Origin: Paenibacillus sp. ACRRY
Lineage (GTDB): Bacteria; Bacillota; Bacilli; Paenibacillales; Paenibacillaceae
Assembly: GCF_022346995.1 (NCBI RefSeq)
Contig: NZ_JAKRNM010000009.1
Span: forward strand, 1-64,000
Direction of reading: 5' to 3'
Length of the DNA stretch: 64,000 nucleotides
Translations under genes and position numbers: made by a program
Shown: positions 25,934 to 34,089 of the stretch, in pieces
Numbering within the stretch: position 1 is the first letter of the stretch
Layout of the letters: every line of letters starts with the position of its first letter
The notes under the pieces: model-generated
Told to the model about the DNA's origin: nothing
Seen by the model: only the letters and a program-made list of their open reading frames with translations
Databases searched by the model: none

Positions 25934-26813
25934 AAGGGCGATTCTCCGTACCTGAAATGGCTTTGTTTTTGCTTCGTTTTGCGCGCATGATCCAAAGTGT
26001 TACGACCGCGATGAATGCAGCAGCACCGATACTAATCCAGATCGAGGCTGAGCCGTATTGATCGGCATAGTCCGTTTCCCAAACGGCGAAGTTGATGTCC
26101 ATCTCGGACAGGGATTCCGCGCCAAAAGCGATTGCGAGCAGCAGCAGACCGATCAGGAACAGCTTCGGACGGAAGAAACCGATACCTTCATATTTCATGC
26201 CAGGCTTACGAGGTTTAATGCCGAGCAGTGGCTCGATTTTGCCATAGAGAAGAGGAACAAGGTAAAGCGTAGGCAGCAGAGCGAACAGGATACCCGAGAA
26301 CAATACGTCGTTCAGGAATCCAACGCCTTCAATCAGCACAACACTCTCGGCAAGTCCGGGAACGGCTTCGAGTTCTTCCACACCAATCCATACTTTGCCG
26401 ATATCGACCAATGAACTTAGGAATTGATGAATGATGACCCCAGTCATGGCTGCGACGCCGACTTGCCTGCGATTGTGGGGATCACTGACCATGCGGCCTG
26501 CGACATACATTGCGAAGGAAAAGGTAATGAATTTCTCCAATTCGCCGAGTCCGCCGAATTGGCCCAGCATCAGCTCACCGAAGATGACTTCACCAAGAGC
26601 AGCACCGAGAGCGGCAATCATGGGATGGAACAGGATGCAGAGCGTCAGTGGAATAAAAGCAAAATATTCAACCGACAATTCAATCGGTCCAAGCTGCAGC
26701 TTGGGAATGAGCTCTGTAAACATGTTGGACAAACCGTACAGTGACATGGAAAGCACAAACACCATCATTTTCTGTGAAGACGTCAGCGTATAACGCTCAG
26801 TCATCTTCTTCAT
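25926..26813 (-). CDS. ECF transporter substrate-binding S component, specificity unknown
   Basis: A 295-residue membrane protein with about six helices in the first 235 residues and a further helix near residue 260. It starts the minus-strand operon S-A-A'-T-PHP. I do not recognise a known vitamin specificity (no ThiT, RibU or BioY signature), and it is longer than usual S components (about 180-200 residues) owing to a C-terminal extension with an extracellular acidic stretch (SEMDINFAVWETDYADQYG). GGGAGGT precedes ATG 26813. The neighbouring sugar-phosphate-type RpiR regulator and PHP hydrolase hint at a sugar, polyol or phosphorylated compound. Confidence 0.82.
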   Translation of the reverse strand: MKKMTERYTLTSSQKMMVFVLSMSLYGLSNMFTELIPKLQLGPIELSVEYFAFIPLTLCILFHPMIAALGAALGEVIFGELMLGQFGGLGELEKFITFSFAMYVAGRMVSDPHNRRQVGVAAMTGVIIHQFLSSLVDIGKVWIGVEELEAVPGLAESVVLIEGVGFLNDVLFSGILFALLPTLYLVPLLYGKIEPLLGIKPRKPGMKYEGIGFFRPKLFLIGLLLLAIAFGAESLSEMDINFAVWETDYADQYGSASIWISIGAAAFIAVVTLWIMRAKRSKNKAISGTENRPYA

Positions 26814-26898
26814 CGACACATACCTCCCTGAATGTTGTTGATCATAGCCACAGTCTAGGGGCAGAGTATTAACGCAAAAGGAGAGATTTGTAAATCGA

Positions 26899-26916
26899 TT
26901 GTAATATTTATTACAA
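26899..26916. promoter_or_regulatory. RpiR/HexR-like operator
   Basis: Perfect inverted repeat TTGTAATA-TT-TATTACAA in the divergent gap between the ECF operon and the RpiR gene. The TGTAAT...ATTACA core matches the site type of HexR, an RpiR-family sugar-phosphate regulator. A further TTTATTACAT lies at 26937. Confidence 0.65.
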
Positions 26917-27014
26917 ATACAAATATAAATGAAAAATTTATTACATAGATAAACCACTTGATCTCCAATCAGCTGGTATACTGATGGCAGAGCGAGAAGA
27001 GGAGTGAATCCGGA

Positions 27015-27848
27015 ATGAATTTATTTACCCAAAAAGAACAGCTATCACCTGGTCATCTGAAAATTGCCGATTTTGTTGAGCGAAACCCTGAAGAGATATT
27101 ATTCATGACGGAGCAGGAAATCGCCGACAGGCTCGGAGTAAGTATAGCCACCGTTTCACGCTTCTGGCGAGCTGTTGGATATGACAATGCCAAAGCATTC
27201 AAAATTCGGCTGCGCACCTCCGAGGATACGACACCTGCACTCAAATTAAATAAAACAATCTCCCGCATGGACACGAGCAGCTTGCCTGTGCAATTGCTGG
27301 AAGCTTCGGTATCCCATCTTCAGGAGACGTTATCGCATATGAAGCAGGGAGATTTGGAGCATGCTGCTTCCATCCTTGCTGAAGCCAGAAGAGTATATAT
27401 CTATGCGCCCGGACCCTCAGCCGGTTTGGCAGAGCTGCTGTCATTCCGGTTATCGAGATTTGGATTAACCGTCATCCATCTGGCCGGAAGCGGACATGAA
27501 TTGCTGGAGTCGCTAATGCACATGCAGCAGGAGGATATGGTCTTACTGATGAGCTTTACCCGTCTGCTGCCTGAAGCAGAGGTCATACTGGATTATGCCA
27601 AGGAAGTAAACAGCAAGGCCGTACTAGTGACGGACCGGGAGGATCTGTTATATGGACTCGCAACGGAATTGTCTTTCTATGTGAGTCGCGGTGAGCTCGG
27701 GGAATTCCACTCCATGGTTACTCCACTTCTTCTTATGGAGCAGCTGGTGCTCGCTGTTGGGTTATTGCAGAAGGAGCTGGCGTTATCCAAGCTGGAGAGG
27801 CTCGCTGAACTACGCAGCAGATATGCAGATAAGCTGCCTCGCGGATAA
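27015..27848 (+). CDS. MurR/RpiR-family regulator with SIS domain
   Basis: A 277-residue regulator: HTH_6 domain (residues 1-75; QEIADRLGVSIATVSRFWRAVGYDNAKAFKIRLR) and a sugar-isomerase (SIS) domain (about 110-240; RRVYIYAPGPSAGLAELLSFRLSRFGL, LLMSFTRLLPEAEVILDYAK). SIS domains in this family bind sugar phosphates or related effectors. The Ser/Thr of the classical phosphosugar loop is present (GPSAG) but the SGxS motif is changed. It is divergent from the ECF operon with a fitting palindrome between them, so it very probably controls that operon. Confidence 0.9.
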   Translation: MNLFTQKEQLSPGHLKIADFVERNPEEILFMTEQEIADRLGVSIATVSRFWRAVGYDNAKAFKIRLRTSEDTTPALKLNKTISRMDTSSLPVQLLEASVSHLQETLSHMKQGDLEHAASILAEARRVYIYAPGPSAGLAELLSFRLSRFGLTVIHLAGSGHELLESLMHMQQEDMVLLMSFTRLLPEAEVILDYAKEVNSKAVLVTDREDLLYGLATELSFYVSRGELGEFHSMVTPLLLMEQLVLAVGLLQKELALSKLERLAELRSRYADKLPRG

Positions 27849-27970
27849 TTCCGGGTATAGCCGATCATCTGACATGGTTATGATGCTCCTCATTTGGTGT
27901 AAAAACATAGATGAGAGCAATGGCTGTTGCTGACCAGCATATTGAATTACATATGGAATGAGGGAATCGT

Positions 27971-28504
27971 ATGACAACAAGAGGAATCGACCATATAGGG
28001 ATTACTGTGCCGGATGTGGAACAAGCGACTGTTTTCCTTCAGCAGGCATTTGGCGCCAGACTTGTATATGACAACATTACGCCTCAGGATCCCCCGCAAG
28101 AAGGTCCTGAAACAGAACAAAAGCTGGGACTACGATCTGGGGCGAAGGTCATTCATATTCGGATGTTATCTCTCGGAGAGAGCGCCAGTATTGAACTATT
28201 TCAGTTTGGGAATACGGAGCAGAATGATCCTGCCAGGGCATCAGACTTCGGTGTGCAGCATGTAGCCTTATATGTGGATCAGATGGAGAACGCGGTGAAA
28301 CGATTCACAGAAGCAGGGGGAGAGCTACTCTCTGAGCCCAGTGCATTGTCTGGCCCTATTGAAGGCGGGAAAGGCAATCAGTTCGTGTATGGACGTGCGC
28401 CGTGGGGCATGTTGATTGAAATGATCTCTTACCCTGCCGGCATAGATTATCCCAAGGATAGTGAGGATCAACGTTGGACACCTAAGGCAGGAAGTACGGA
28501 TTAG
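27971..28504 (+). CDS. VOC-family protein
   Basis: A 177-residue glyoxalase/bleomycin-resistance-fold protein: TRGIDHIGITVPDVEQATVFLQQAFGARLVYDN at the start and a second half with FGVQHVALYVDQMENAVKRFTEAGGELL...GRAPWGMLIEMISYP. The two His (HIGI, HVAL) and Glu (LIEMI) positions fit metal ligands of dioxygenase or epimerase members. The substrate is not evident. It follows the RpiR gene by 122 nt on the same strand and may be a separate unit. Confidence 0.87.
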   Translation: MTTRGIDHIGITVPDVEQATVFLQQAFGARLVYDNITPQDPPQEGPETEQKLGLRSGAKVIHIRMLSLGESASIELFQFGNTEQNDPARASDFGVQHVALYVDQMENAVKRFTEAGGELLSEPSALSGPIEGGKGNQFVYGRAPWGMLIEMISYPAGIDYPKDSEDQRWTPKAGSTD

Positions 28505-28551
28505 AGACTGGGAAGGCGAATTCATGTGATACGCTGGGAGTGCTCCTTGTG

Positions 28552-28583
28552 AGGACCGTTTCGGAAGAAACTGTCCTTTTTTT
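28552..28583 (+). terminator. Terminator after VOC gene
   Basis: Stem AGGAC-GTTTC/GAAAC-GTCCT around a GGAA tetraloop, followed by a T run. Confidence 0.9.
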
Positions 28584-28826
28584 GTGCGTATTTGTCCATT
28601 TACGTGTTGACACGTTGATAATAAAATGAGGATTAGTCCATTAAGTTAACCAAAATAAGATTATGCAAAATTTTTTTAGGGAAAATCAAATATAAGTGAT
28701 CCAAATGTCCTGAATTGGGGTATCAATAGTAGAAGCGTTCAGAACGATCACATGAATACATAAAAATTGGACAGGGATAGTCTACGAAAAAATAAGAAAT
28801 AAGAATGAGGTTATGGGGGAAATCAG
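28584..28826. other. Gap before the PAS chemoreceptor gene
   Basis: AT-rich, no gene. TTGACA at 28615 (in GTGTTGACACG) is a good -35-like box, but no clear -10 lies 17 nt on; it also forms the palindrome CGTGTTGACACG. Confidence 0.35.
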
Positions 28827-29750
28827 GTGCCTATAGTAGATTTGGACAAGAAAAAAGACATTGTCACGGATGCGCTGGTCATTAAGGCCATGGAAAAAAG
28901 TCTGGCGATCATTCGTTTTGACCTGGATCGGCGGGTAACGTATGTCAATGAGACATTTGCTCGTACGATGGGGTATCAGGTAGATGAAATGTACGGGATG
29001 CACCATCGGCAATTATGTTTTGCGGATTTCGCTAACAGCATGGATTATGAGTTGTTCTGGAACAGTATCTTTAACGGCGTAAGCTTCCAGGACAAGATTG
29101 AGCGTAAGGATGCTAGTGGCAACTCCGTCTGGCTTGAGGCAACATATATGCCTGTTTATGATGAGTCTAATGAGAGAATTCTTGGTGTCTCCAAAATCGC
29201 AACCAACATTACAAAACGTCAGAGAAACATCTCGGCCGTGGTCCATGAATTGAAAACGATGTCACATGAGATGAACAAGCATGCGGATATTGGAATTGAG
29301 CGCAGTCGTGAGCTGCTGTCCGGTATTACGGAAATTTCAGAAGTTTCGGCTCATAACCGGACTACTTTGACTGATTTGCAGGAGCAAGCAGGCTCGATCC
29401 AAGGTGTCGTCAAAACTATTCAACAGATAGCATCGCAGACACAGCTGCTCGCACTGAATGCTGCTATTGAAGCTGCACATGCAGGTGAGTACGGACGTGG
29501 GTTCGATGTTGTAGCCAAGGAAGTCAGAAAGTTGTCTGCTATGGTTGGGGATTCCATTAATGAAATCCGCGATAGTGTGAAAGGCATAACCCAAGAGATT
29601 AAGAACATTTCCAGCGGAACTCAGAAAGTTGAAGCCTACGCCCAGCAAAGCCAGCAGAAGATTACGGTAGCGTTGAAGGATTTTACAACCATTGCAGAAT
29701 CTGCACAGCTGCTTGATGCCAAGGCGCAGCAAGTCACCAAGATTGTCTAA
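28827..29750 (+). CDS. Soluble PAS-domain methyl-accepting chemotaxis-type protein
   Basis: A 307-residue cytoplasmic protein without membrane helices. A PAS domain (about 20-130; [44 protein letters not shown]) precedes a short MCP signalling domain whose hairpin tip [35 protein letters not shown] is intact, so contact with CheA/CheW is likely. The signalling coil is short. The start is GTG at 28827 behind GGGGGAA. In related proteins PAS binds haem, flavin or a small ligand; here the ligand is unknown. Single gene followed by a terminator. Confidence 0.9.
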   Translation: MPIVDLDKKKDIVTDALVIKAMEKSLAIIRFDLDRRVTYVNETFARTMGYQVDEMYGMHHRQLCFADFANSMDYELFWNSIFNGVSFQDKIERKDASGNSVWLEATYMPVYDESNERILGVSKIATNITKRQRNISAVVHELKTMSHEMNKHADIGIERSRELLSGITEISEVSAHNRTTLTDLQEQAGSIQGVVKTIQQIASQTQLLALNAAIEAAHAGEYGRGFDVVAKEVRKLSAMVGDSINEIRDSVKGITQEIKNISSGTQKVEAYAQQSQQKITVALKDFTTIAESAQLLDAKAQQVTKIV

Positions 29751-29796
29751 GATGTATTTCTCTTCTATGAATGAACTTAATAAGGATAACAACATG

Positions 29797-29828
29797 GCAG
29801 GTCTCCGACACAGGGGCCTGCTTTTTTA
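29797..29828 (+). terminator. Terminator after chemoreceptor gene
   Basis: GCAGG/CCTGC stem with TTTTTT tail, about 45 nt after the stop codon. Confidence 0.8.
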
Positions 29829-29932
29829 TTACGCCAAAAAAACGGGAATTATTGTGAGCCTTCGGGGAAAGAATACTCAGAAATACATGTAGGTTCAGGT
29901 TCACAGCTTAGAGAAATGTTGGGGTGAGGGTG

Positions 29933-31648
29933 ATGTGGTCCAAAATATTATCGTATGTACCCGAATGGTCGATATGGATGCAGGCTTTTTTGGTTGTAAT
30001 CATTCCGCTAGTGATATTAAAAGTAGCTCGGTGGACTAGCTCTTCTATCAGAAGAGGTGCATTTATTAACTCCAGTTCACAGCAGAAGCAAAGCTCAGGA
30101 AACTCCTCATCGAATGCTTCTGACCAAGCGCAGGGAACTGAATCCGGAGCATATGCGAATATCAAGTTGACGGGACACTATACCACAGATCTGATCAGTT
30201 CAAGAGAAACCTTTGGCCAGAATGCCGACGTACATATACGGGAGTTCTTCATCTATGGCACGGACACACCTGCGGCTGTCATGTATGTCGATGGTCTGGT
30301 AGATCAGGAGTTGGTCGACGACCATTTGATCACGCCTCTTATGTTGAGAGGGGTACCCGAACTGAAACAGGATGCCTTCATCCATCCGGAAAATGCTCAC
30401 CTGCTTAAGGGATACCTGAAAAATCATTTACTGCCTGTCAGTCAGGTAGAGGAAACCGAATCATTACAGGAACTTGCTCTGGGTGTACTATCCGGGAAAA
30501 ATGCTCTCATTATGGATGGCATGCCTGGTGCTCTCCTCATTGGATCAGCCAAAGGAAAAACACGCAGTATTGAAGAGCCGTTATCCGAAGCCCTGCTCCG
30601 TGGGCCACGCATTGGTTTTACGGAAAGTCTCAGTGATAATACGGGGATACTGCGGAGATATGGGACTAACCAGAGCCTGTTCATACAGAAATATGAAGTA
30701 GGTACACGGATCAAAAAGGATCTGGTTATTGCGTATATTCAAGATATTGCCAACCCCGAGATTGTAGCTGAAGTACAAAAGCGAATCGAAAAGCTGGATG
30801 TAGACGCCATGTTGGAATCCGGGTATGTAGAGCAACTCATTGAGGATGATCAGCTGAGTCCTTTTCAGCAGGTGCAGAATACGGAAAGACCGGACCGGGT
30901 CATCAGTGCTTTGCTTGAAGGACGTGTTGCCATATTGCTGGACGGTACACCCTTCGCCTTAATTGTACCGACCACCTTCAGCATGCTGCTGCAATCACCT
31001 GAAGACTACTACGAGCGATGGATTCCGGGTACCTTTCTCCGCATGCTTCGTTTTCTGGCTGCCATGATTGCCCTTCTTGCACCTGCTTTGTACATCTCGT
31101 TTATTTCCTTTCATCCGGGTCTGATTCCGACCAAACTGGCATTGACCATTATCGAGACGCGGAAAGGAGTGCCGTTTCCCTCCATTATCGAAGCACTCAT
31201 TATGGAGACGGCGATTGAAATATTGCGCGAAGCCGGTATACGTCTGCCGAAACCGATTGGACCCGCGATGGGAATCGTCGGGGGTCTCATTATCGGGGAT
31301 GCCGCCGTACAGGCAGGGATCGTCAGTCCGTTTCTGGTTATTGTCGTTGCCGTTACGGCAATCTCGTCATTCTCCATTCCGACGTACAGCGCAGGGATAA
31401 CACTGCGGATTCTGCGTTTTATAGGCATGTTTAGTGCAGCAGTACTTGGCTTGTACGGAGTGGTTTTGTTTATCCTGTTACTCTGCAGCCATCTTGCACG
31501 GTTACAGAGCTTTGGTGTTCCATATGTCAGCCCGAGTGTTCCCTATAGATTATCAGACTGGAAGGACTTTCTGATCCGGGCACCGATGAGCATGATGAAG
31601 GAACGCCCTTACATGATGAAACCCAAAGATCAGGACCGCAAGAAATGA
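29933..31648 (+). CDS. Spore germinant receptor A subunit (GerA family)
   Basis: A 571-residue subunit of a spore inner-membrane receptor that starts germination when nutrients bind. Family marks include the N-terminal soluble domain (about 90-330; [37 protein letters not shown]), [15 protein letters not shown], the [18 protein letters not shown] segment before the membrane part, and about five helices in the last 220 residues. Residues 45-80 are Gln/Ser/Asn-rich. ATG 29933 is preferred to GTG 29924 because the GGGGTGAGG site spaces correctly. First gene of a three-gene operon A-B-C. Confidence 0.95.
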   Translation: MWSKILSYVPEWSIWMQAFLVVIIPLVILKVARWTSSSIRRGAFINSSSQQKQSSGNSSSNASDQAQGTESGAYANIKLTGHYTTDLISSRETFGQNADVHIREFFIYGTDTPAAVMYVDGLVDQELVDDHLITPLMLRGVPELKQDAFIHPENAHLLKGYLKNHLLPVSQVEETESLQELALGVLSGKNALIMDGMPGALLIGSAKGKTRSIEEPLSEALLRGPRIGFTESLSDNTGILRRYGTNQSLFIQKYEVGTRIKKDLVIAYIQDIANPEIVAEVQKRIEKLDVDAMLESGYVEQLIEDDQLSPFQQVQNTERPDRVISALLEGRVAILLDGTPFALIVPTTFSMLLQSPEDYYERWIPGTFLRMLRFLAAMIALLAPALYISFISFHPGLIPTKLALTIIETRKGVPFPSIIEALIMETAIEILREAGIRLPKPIGPAMGIVGGLIIGDAAVQAGIVSPFLVIVVAVTAISSFSIPTYSAGITLRILRFIGMFSAAVLGLYGVVLFILLLCSHLARLQSFGVPYVSPSVPYRLSDWKDFLIRAPMSMMKERPYMMKPKDQDRKK

Positions 31649-31684
31649 GGGCAAGGCTATGAAAATGATGAAGAGGTGAAGCCG

Positions 31685-32785
31685 ATGAAGCCTTCCTACA
31701 CACCCATAACGACAACACAGGCTGCGATCATGATCATTAACTACATGCTGGGAGCAGGTATCCTGACCTTGCCGCGGACAACAGTGGAAGCCGTAGATAC
31801 ACCGGATGTGTGGATTTCCATTATCATCTCGGGTGTAATCATTACGCTCATTGGTTTCATCATGGTTACGCTCTGCCGGAGATTCCCAGGAAAAACGGTG
31901 TTTCAGTTTGTTCCGGAGATTACCGGCAGATGGATTGCCATGGTGATCAGTATGGCAATCATCCTGTATTTTGTCATTATCTCTGCTTTTGAAGTCAGGG
32001 TGCTCGCGGAAGTGACCAATTTATATCTTCTTGAGCGTACGCCGACTTGGGCCATCGTGATGGGATTTATGTGGATCGGGATCTATCTGATATCGGGCGG
32101 TTTGAATGCGATCGTGCGATTATTCGAGATTGTGTTGCCTATCACAATTGTTATCTTTGTCATCGCCATCCTGCTTAGCAGCAAAGTCTTTGAGATTAAC
32201 AATCTGAGACCCGTGCTGGGAGAGGGATTTATGCCGGTCATAAAGGGATTGAAGCCGTCGCTCTTGGCCTATACAGGATATGAAATCATGTTTGTTGTTA
32301 TGGCCTATATGAAGAGTCCAGAGAAAGGATTTAAGTCCGTTTTTTGGGGAACAGCTATTCCTACCATAATCTATCTGGTTACAGTCGTAATGGTGGTGGG
32401 CAGCTTGTCCATTAATGGCATGAAGACCCGAACCTGGCCTACACTTGATTTGATGCGTAGTTTTGAGATTCAGGGATTGATATTTGAACGCTTCGAATCG
32501 TTACTTCTGGTCATCTGGATTATGCAGATCTTCTCCACCTTCACCGTCACACTGTACGGTGCTTCCATAGGATGCGCTCAATTGTTCAAACGAAAGGAAA
32601 TACTGGGAGCCATGTTTATTTTAGTTTCCATTATCTATTTTATTGCCTTTCTTCCAAACGACGTCAATCAGACTTTTGCACTTGGTGACTTTGTGGGAAA
32701 GGTATCTGTTTATTTGTTTGCTATCCTTCCAGCCCTTTTGCTGCTGTTAAGCTTTGTTCGCAAAAAAGGAGGCCAGAAGAAATGA
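31685..32785 (+). CDS. Spore germinant receptor B subunit (GerB family, APC-like permease)
   Basis: A 366-residue integral membrane protein with ten predicted helices of the amino-acid/polyamine permease fold, the ligand-binding subunit of Ger receptors. Start motif TPITTTQAAIMIINYMLGAGILTLPRTTVE is typical. Germinants bind in the centre of this subunit in the characterised receptors. ATG 31685 is preceded by AGAGGTGA. It overlaps gerC by four bases (ATGA), showing translational coupling. Confidence 0.94.
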   Translation: MKPSYTPITTTQAAIMIINYMLGAGILTLPRTTVEAVDTPDVWISIIISGVIITLIGFIMVTLCRRFPGKTVFQFVPEITGRWIAMVISMAIILYFVIISAFEVRVLAEVTNLYLLERTPTWAIVMGFMWIGIYLISGGLNAIVRLFEIVLPITIVIFVIAILLSSKVFEINNLRPVLGEGFMPVIKGLKPSLLAYTGYEIMFVVMAYMKSPEKGFKSVFWGTAIPTIIYLVTVVMVVGSLSINGMKTRTWPTLDLMRSFEIQGLIFERFESLLLVIWIMQIFSTFTVTLYGASIGCAQLFKRKEILGAMFILVSIIYFIAFLPNDVNQTFALGDFVGKVSVYLFAILPALLLLLSFVRKKGGQKK

Positions 32786-33984
32786 AGATGCCTTGGAAGA
32801 AGCTGATATTGTTTTCTGTATCGCTATGCATGTTGTTTACGCAAACAGGCTGCTGGAGCAGCAAAGAGATTGAGGACTTGGGTGTCTATGTGGCTCTTGG
32901 AATTGATGTGCCTGAGCAAACTGAATTTGAAAAGGACGTAAACGCTCATGGTGGTCATTATCCCAAAGAAAACAATATAACCGCCACAGTGCAGATTGTA
33001 CCTAAGGATTCATCCAAACAAAACAGCCAGCAAGGTTCTCCGTCAGCGGGCAAGTCCTATTTCAACGAACAATTAACGGGGGATTCTCTATTAGAAATAT
33101 TCCGTCAGTTTGCACTCAGAAGAGATCGTCCCCTTATCGGACATCACTTGAAAGTGATCGTGGTTTCGCAAGAAATTTCACGGAAATATAGCTTGGAACA
33201 ATTGCTTGATTTTGTATTGCGTGATAACGATATCCGTCCCAGTTGCCTGGTTGTGGTGAGTGATGAAAAAGCCATTGATGCTTTGCACTCCAATGATCCT
33301 AGTGAAATCCCGGCATTTTACCTGACTGGTCTTGTTGACAATTCATACTTGTCGAATAAAATCATGCCCGCTGTGTCACTAGCTAAGTTGGATGCAACCA
33401 TGCAGTCTGGCAGAAGCTTTCTCCTCCAAAATGTCATCTCCTATAAAGGCGAACATAAATTTTCGGGTGCAGGAATATTTGACTCCAAGACAAAACGCCT
33501 TATAGGAACCTTAAGCCAAGTCGATCTCGAAGGGTTGTCGTGGATTCAGGATAGGCCTAAGGGAGGCGTAATAAAAACATATGAGGAACGAACTGGGAGT
33601 ACAGTTGTATATGAGATTAAGCATACCAAAGGGGAAATTATCCCTACAGTCCATGGGGACGATATCTCGTTCCATGTTAAGGTGGAATCGGAAGGTTGGT
33701 TCATGGAAGATTGGACGGTTCCCGAAGTATCGGGAGACGAAGAATATCTTCACAAATTGGAGGATGATTTTAAGAAAATCGCGGAACAGCAGGTGAAACA
33801 GGTCCTGGATAAAATTCAGCATGAGTACAAGGTAGATGTTGCTGGGTTTGGCGAGAAACTGCGCATTAAATATCCGAAAGTATGGAAGAGGGTTAAACCT
33901 GATTGGGATAAGACATTCAGTGAAATTCCGATTACCTACGACATCAAAATCAAAATCAAGAATCAGGGATCTTCGACGGAGTAA
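32782..33984 (+). CDS. Spore germinant receptor C lipoprotein (GerC family)
   Basis: A 400-residue lipoprotein with a signal peptide and lipobox (FTQTGCW, modified Cys near residue 24), followed by the GerC start WSSKEIEDLGVYVALGID. The C-terminal domain (about 215-390) carries the conserved EGLSWI...YEIKHTKGEI region. It anchors to the outer face of the spore inner membrane and completes the A-B-C receptor. AGGAGG lies 8-9 nt before ATG. Terminator downstream. Confidence 0.94.
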   Translation: MKMPWKKLILFSVSLCMLFTQTGCWSSKEIEDLGVYVALGIDVPEQTEFEKDVNAHGGHYPKENNITATVQIVPKDSSKQNSQQGSPSAGKSYFNEQLTGDSLLEIFRQFALRRDRPLIGHHLKVIVVSQEISRKYSLEQLLDFVLRDNDIRPSCLVVVSDEKAIDALHSNDPSEIPAFYLTGLVDNSYLSNKIMPAVSLAKLDATMQSGRSFLLQNVISYKGEHKFSGAGIFDSKTKRLIGTLSQVDLEGLSWIQDRPKGGVIKTYEERTGSTVVYEIKHTKGEIIPTVHGDDISFHVKVESEGWFMEDWTVPEVSGDEEYLHKLEDDFKKIAEQQVKQVLDKIQHEYKVDVAGFGEKLRIKYPKVWKRVKPDWDKTFSEIPITYDIKIKIKNQGSSTE

Positions 33985-34030
33985 TATCTGAAGGAGCAAT
34001 ATCTGAAAAGGTAATACCTGGACAAGCCAT

Positions 34031-34072
34031 ACAGCCTTCTCAAACCCGCTAAGGATCTGAGAAGGCTGTTTC
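34031..34072. terminator. Terminator after the germination operon
   Basis: Perfect 12-bp stem ACAGCCTTCTCA/TGAGAAGGCTGT followed by TTT. It also lies just beyond the stop of the convergent permease gene. Confidence 0.8.
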
Positions 34073-34089
34073 ACATGCCCTTGCCAAAG

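Noticed and set aside
24071-26813. Assignment of the ECF transporter to thiamine, riboflavin or biotin uptake
   Set aside because: No TPP or FMN riboswitch and no ThiT/RibU/BioY signature in the S component.
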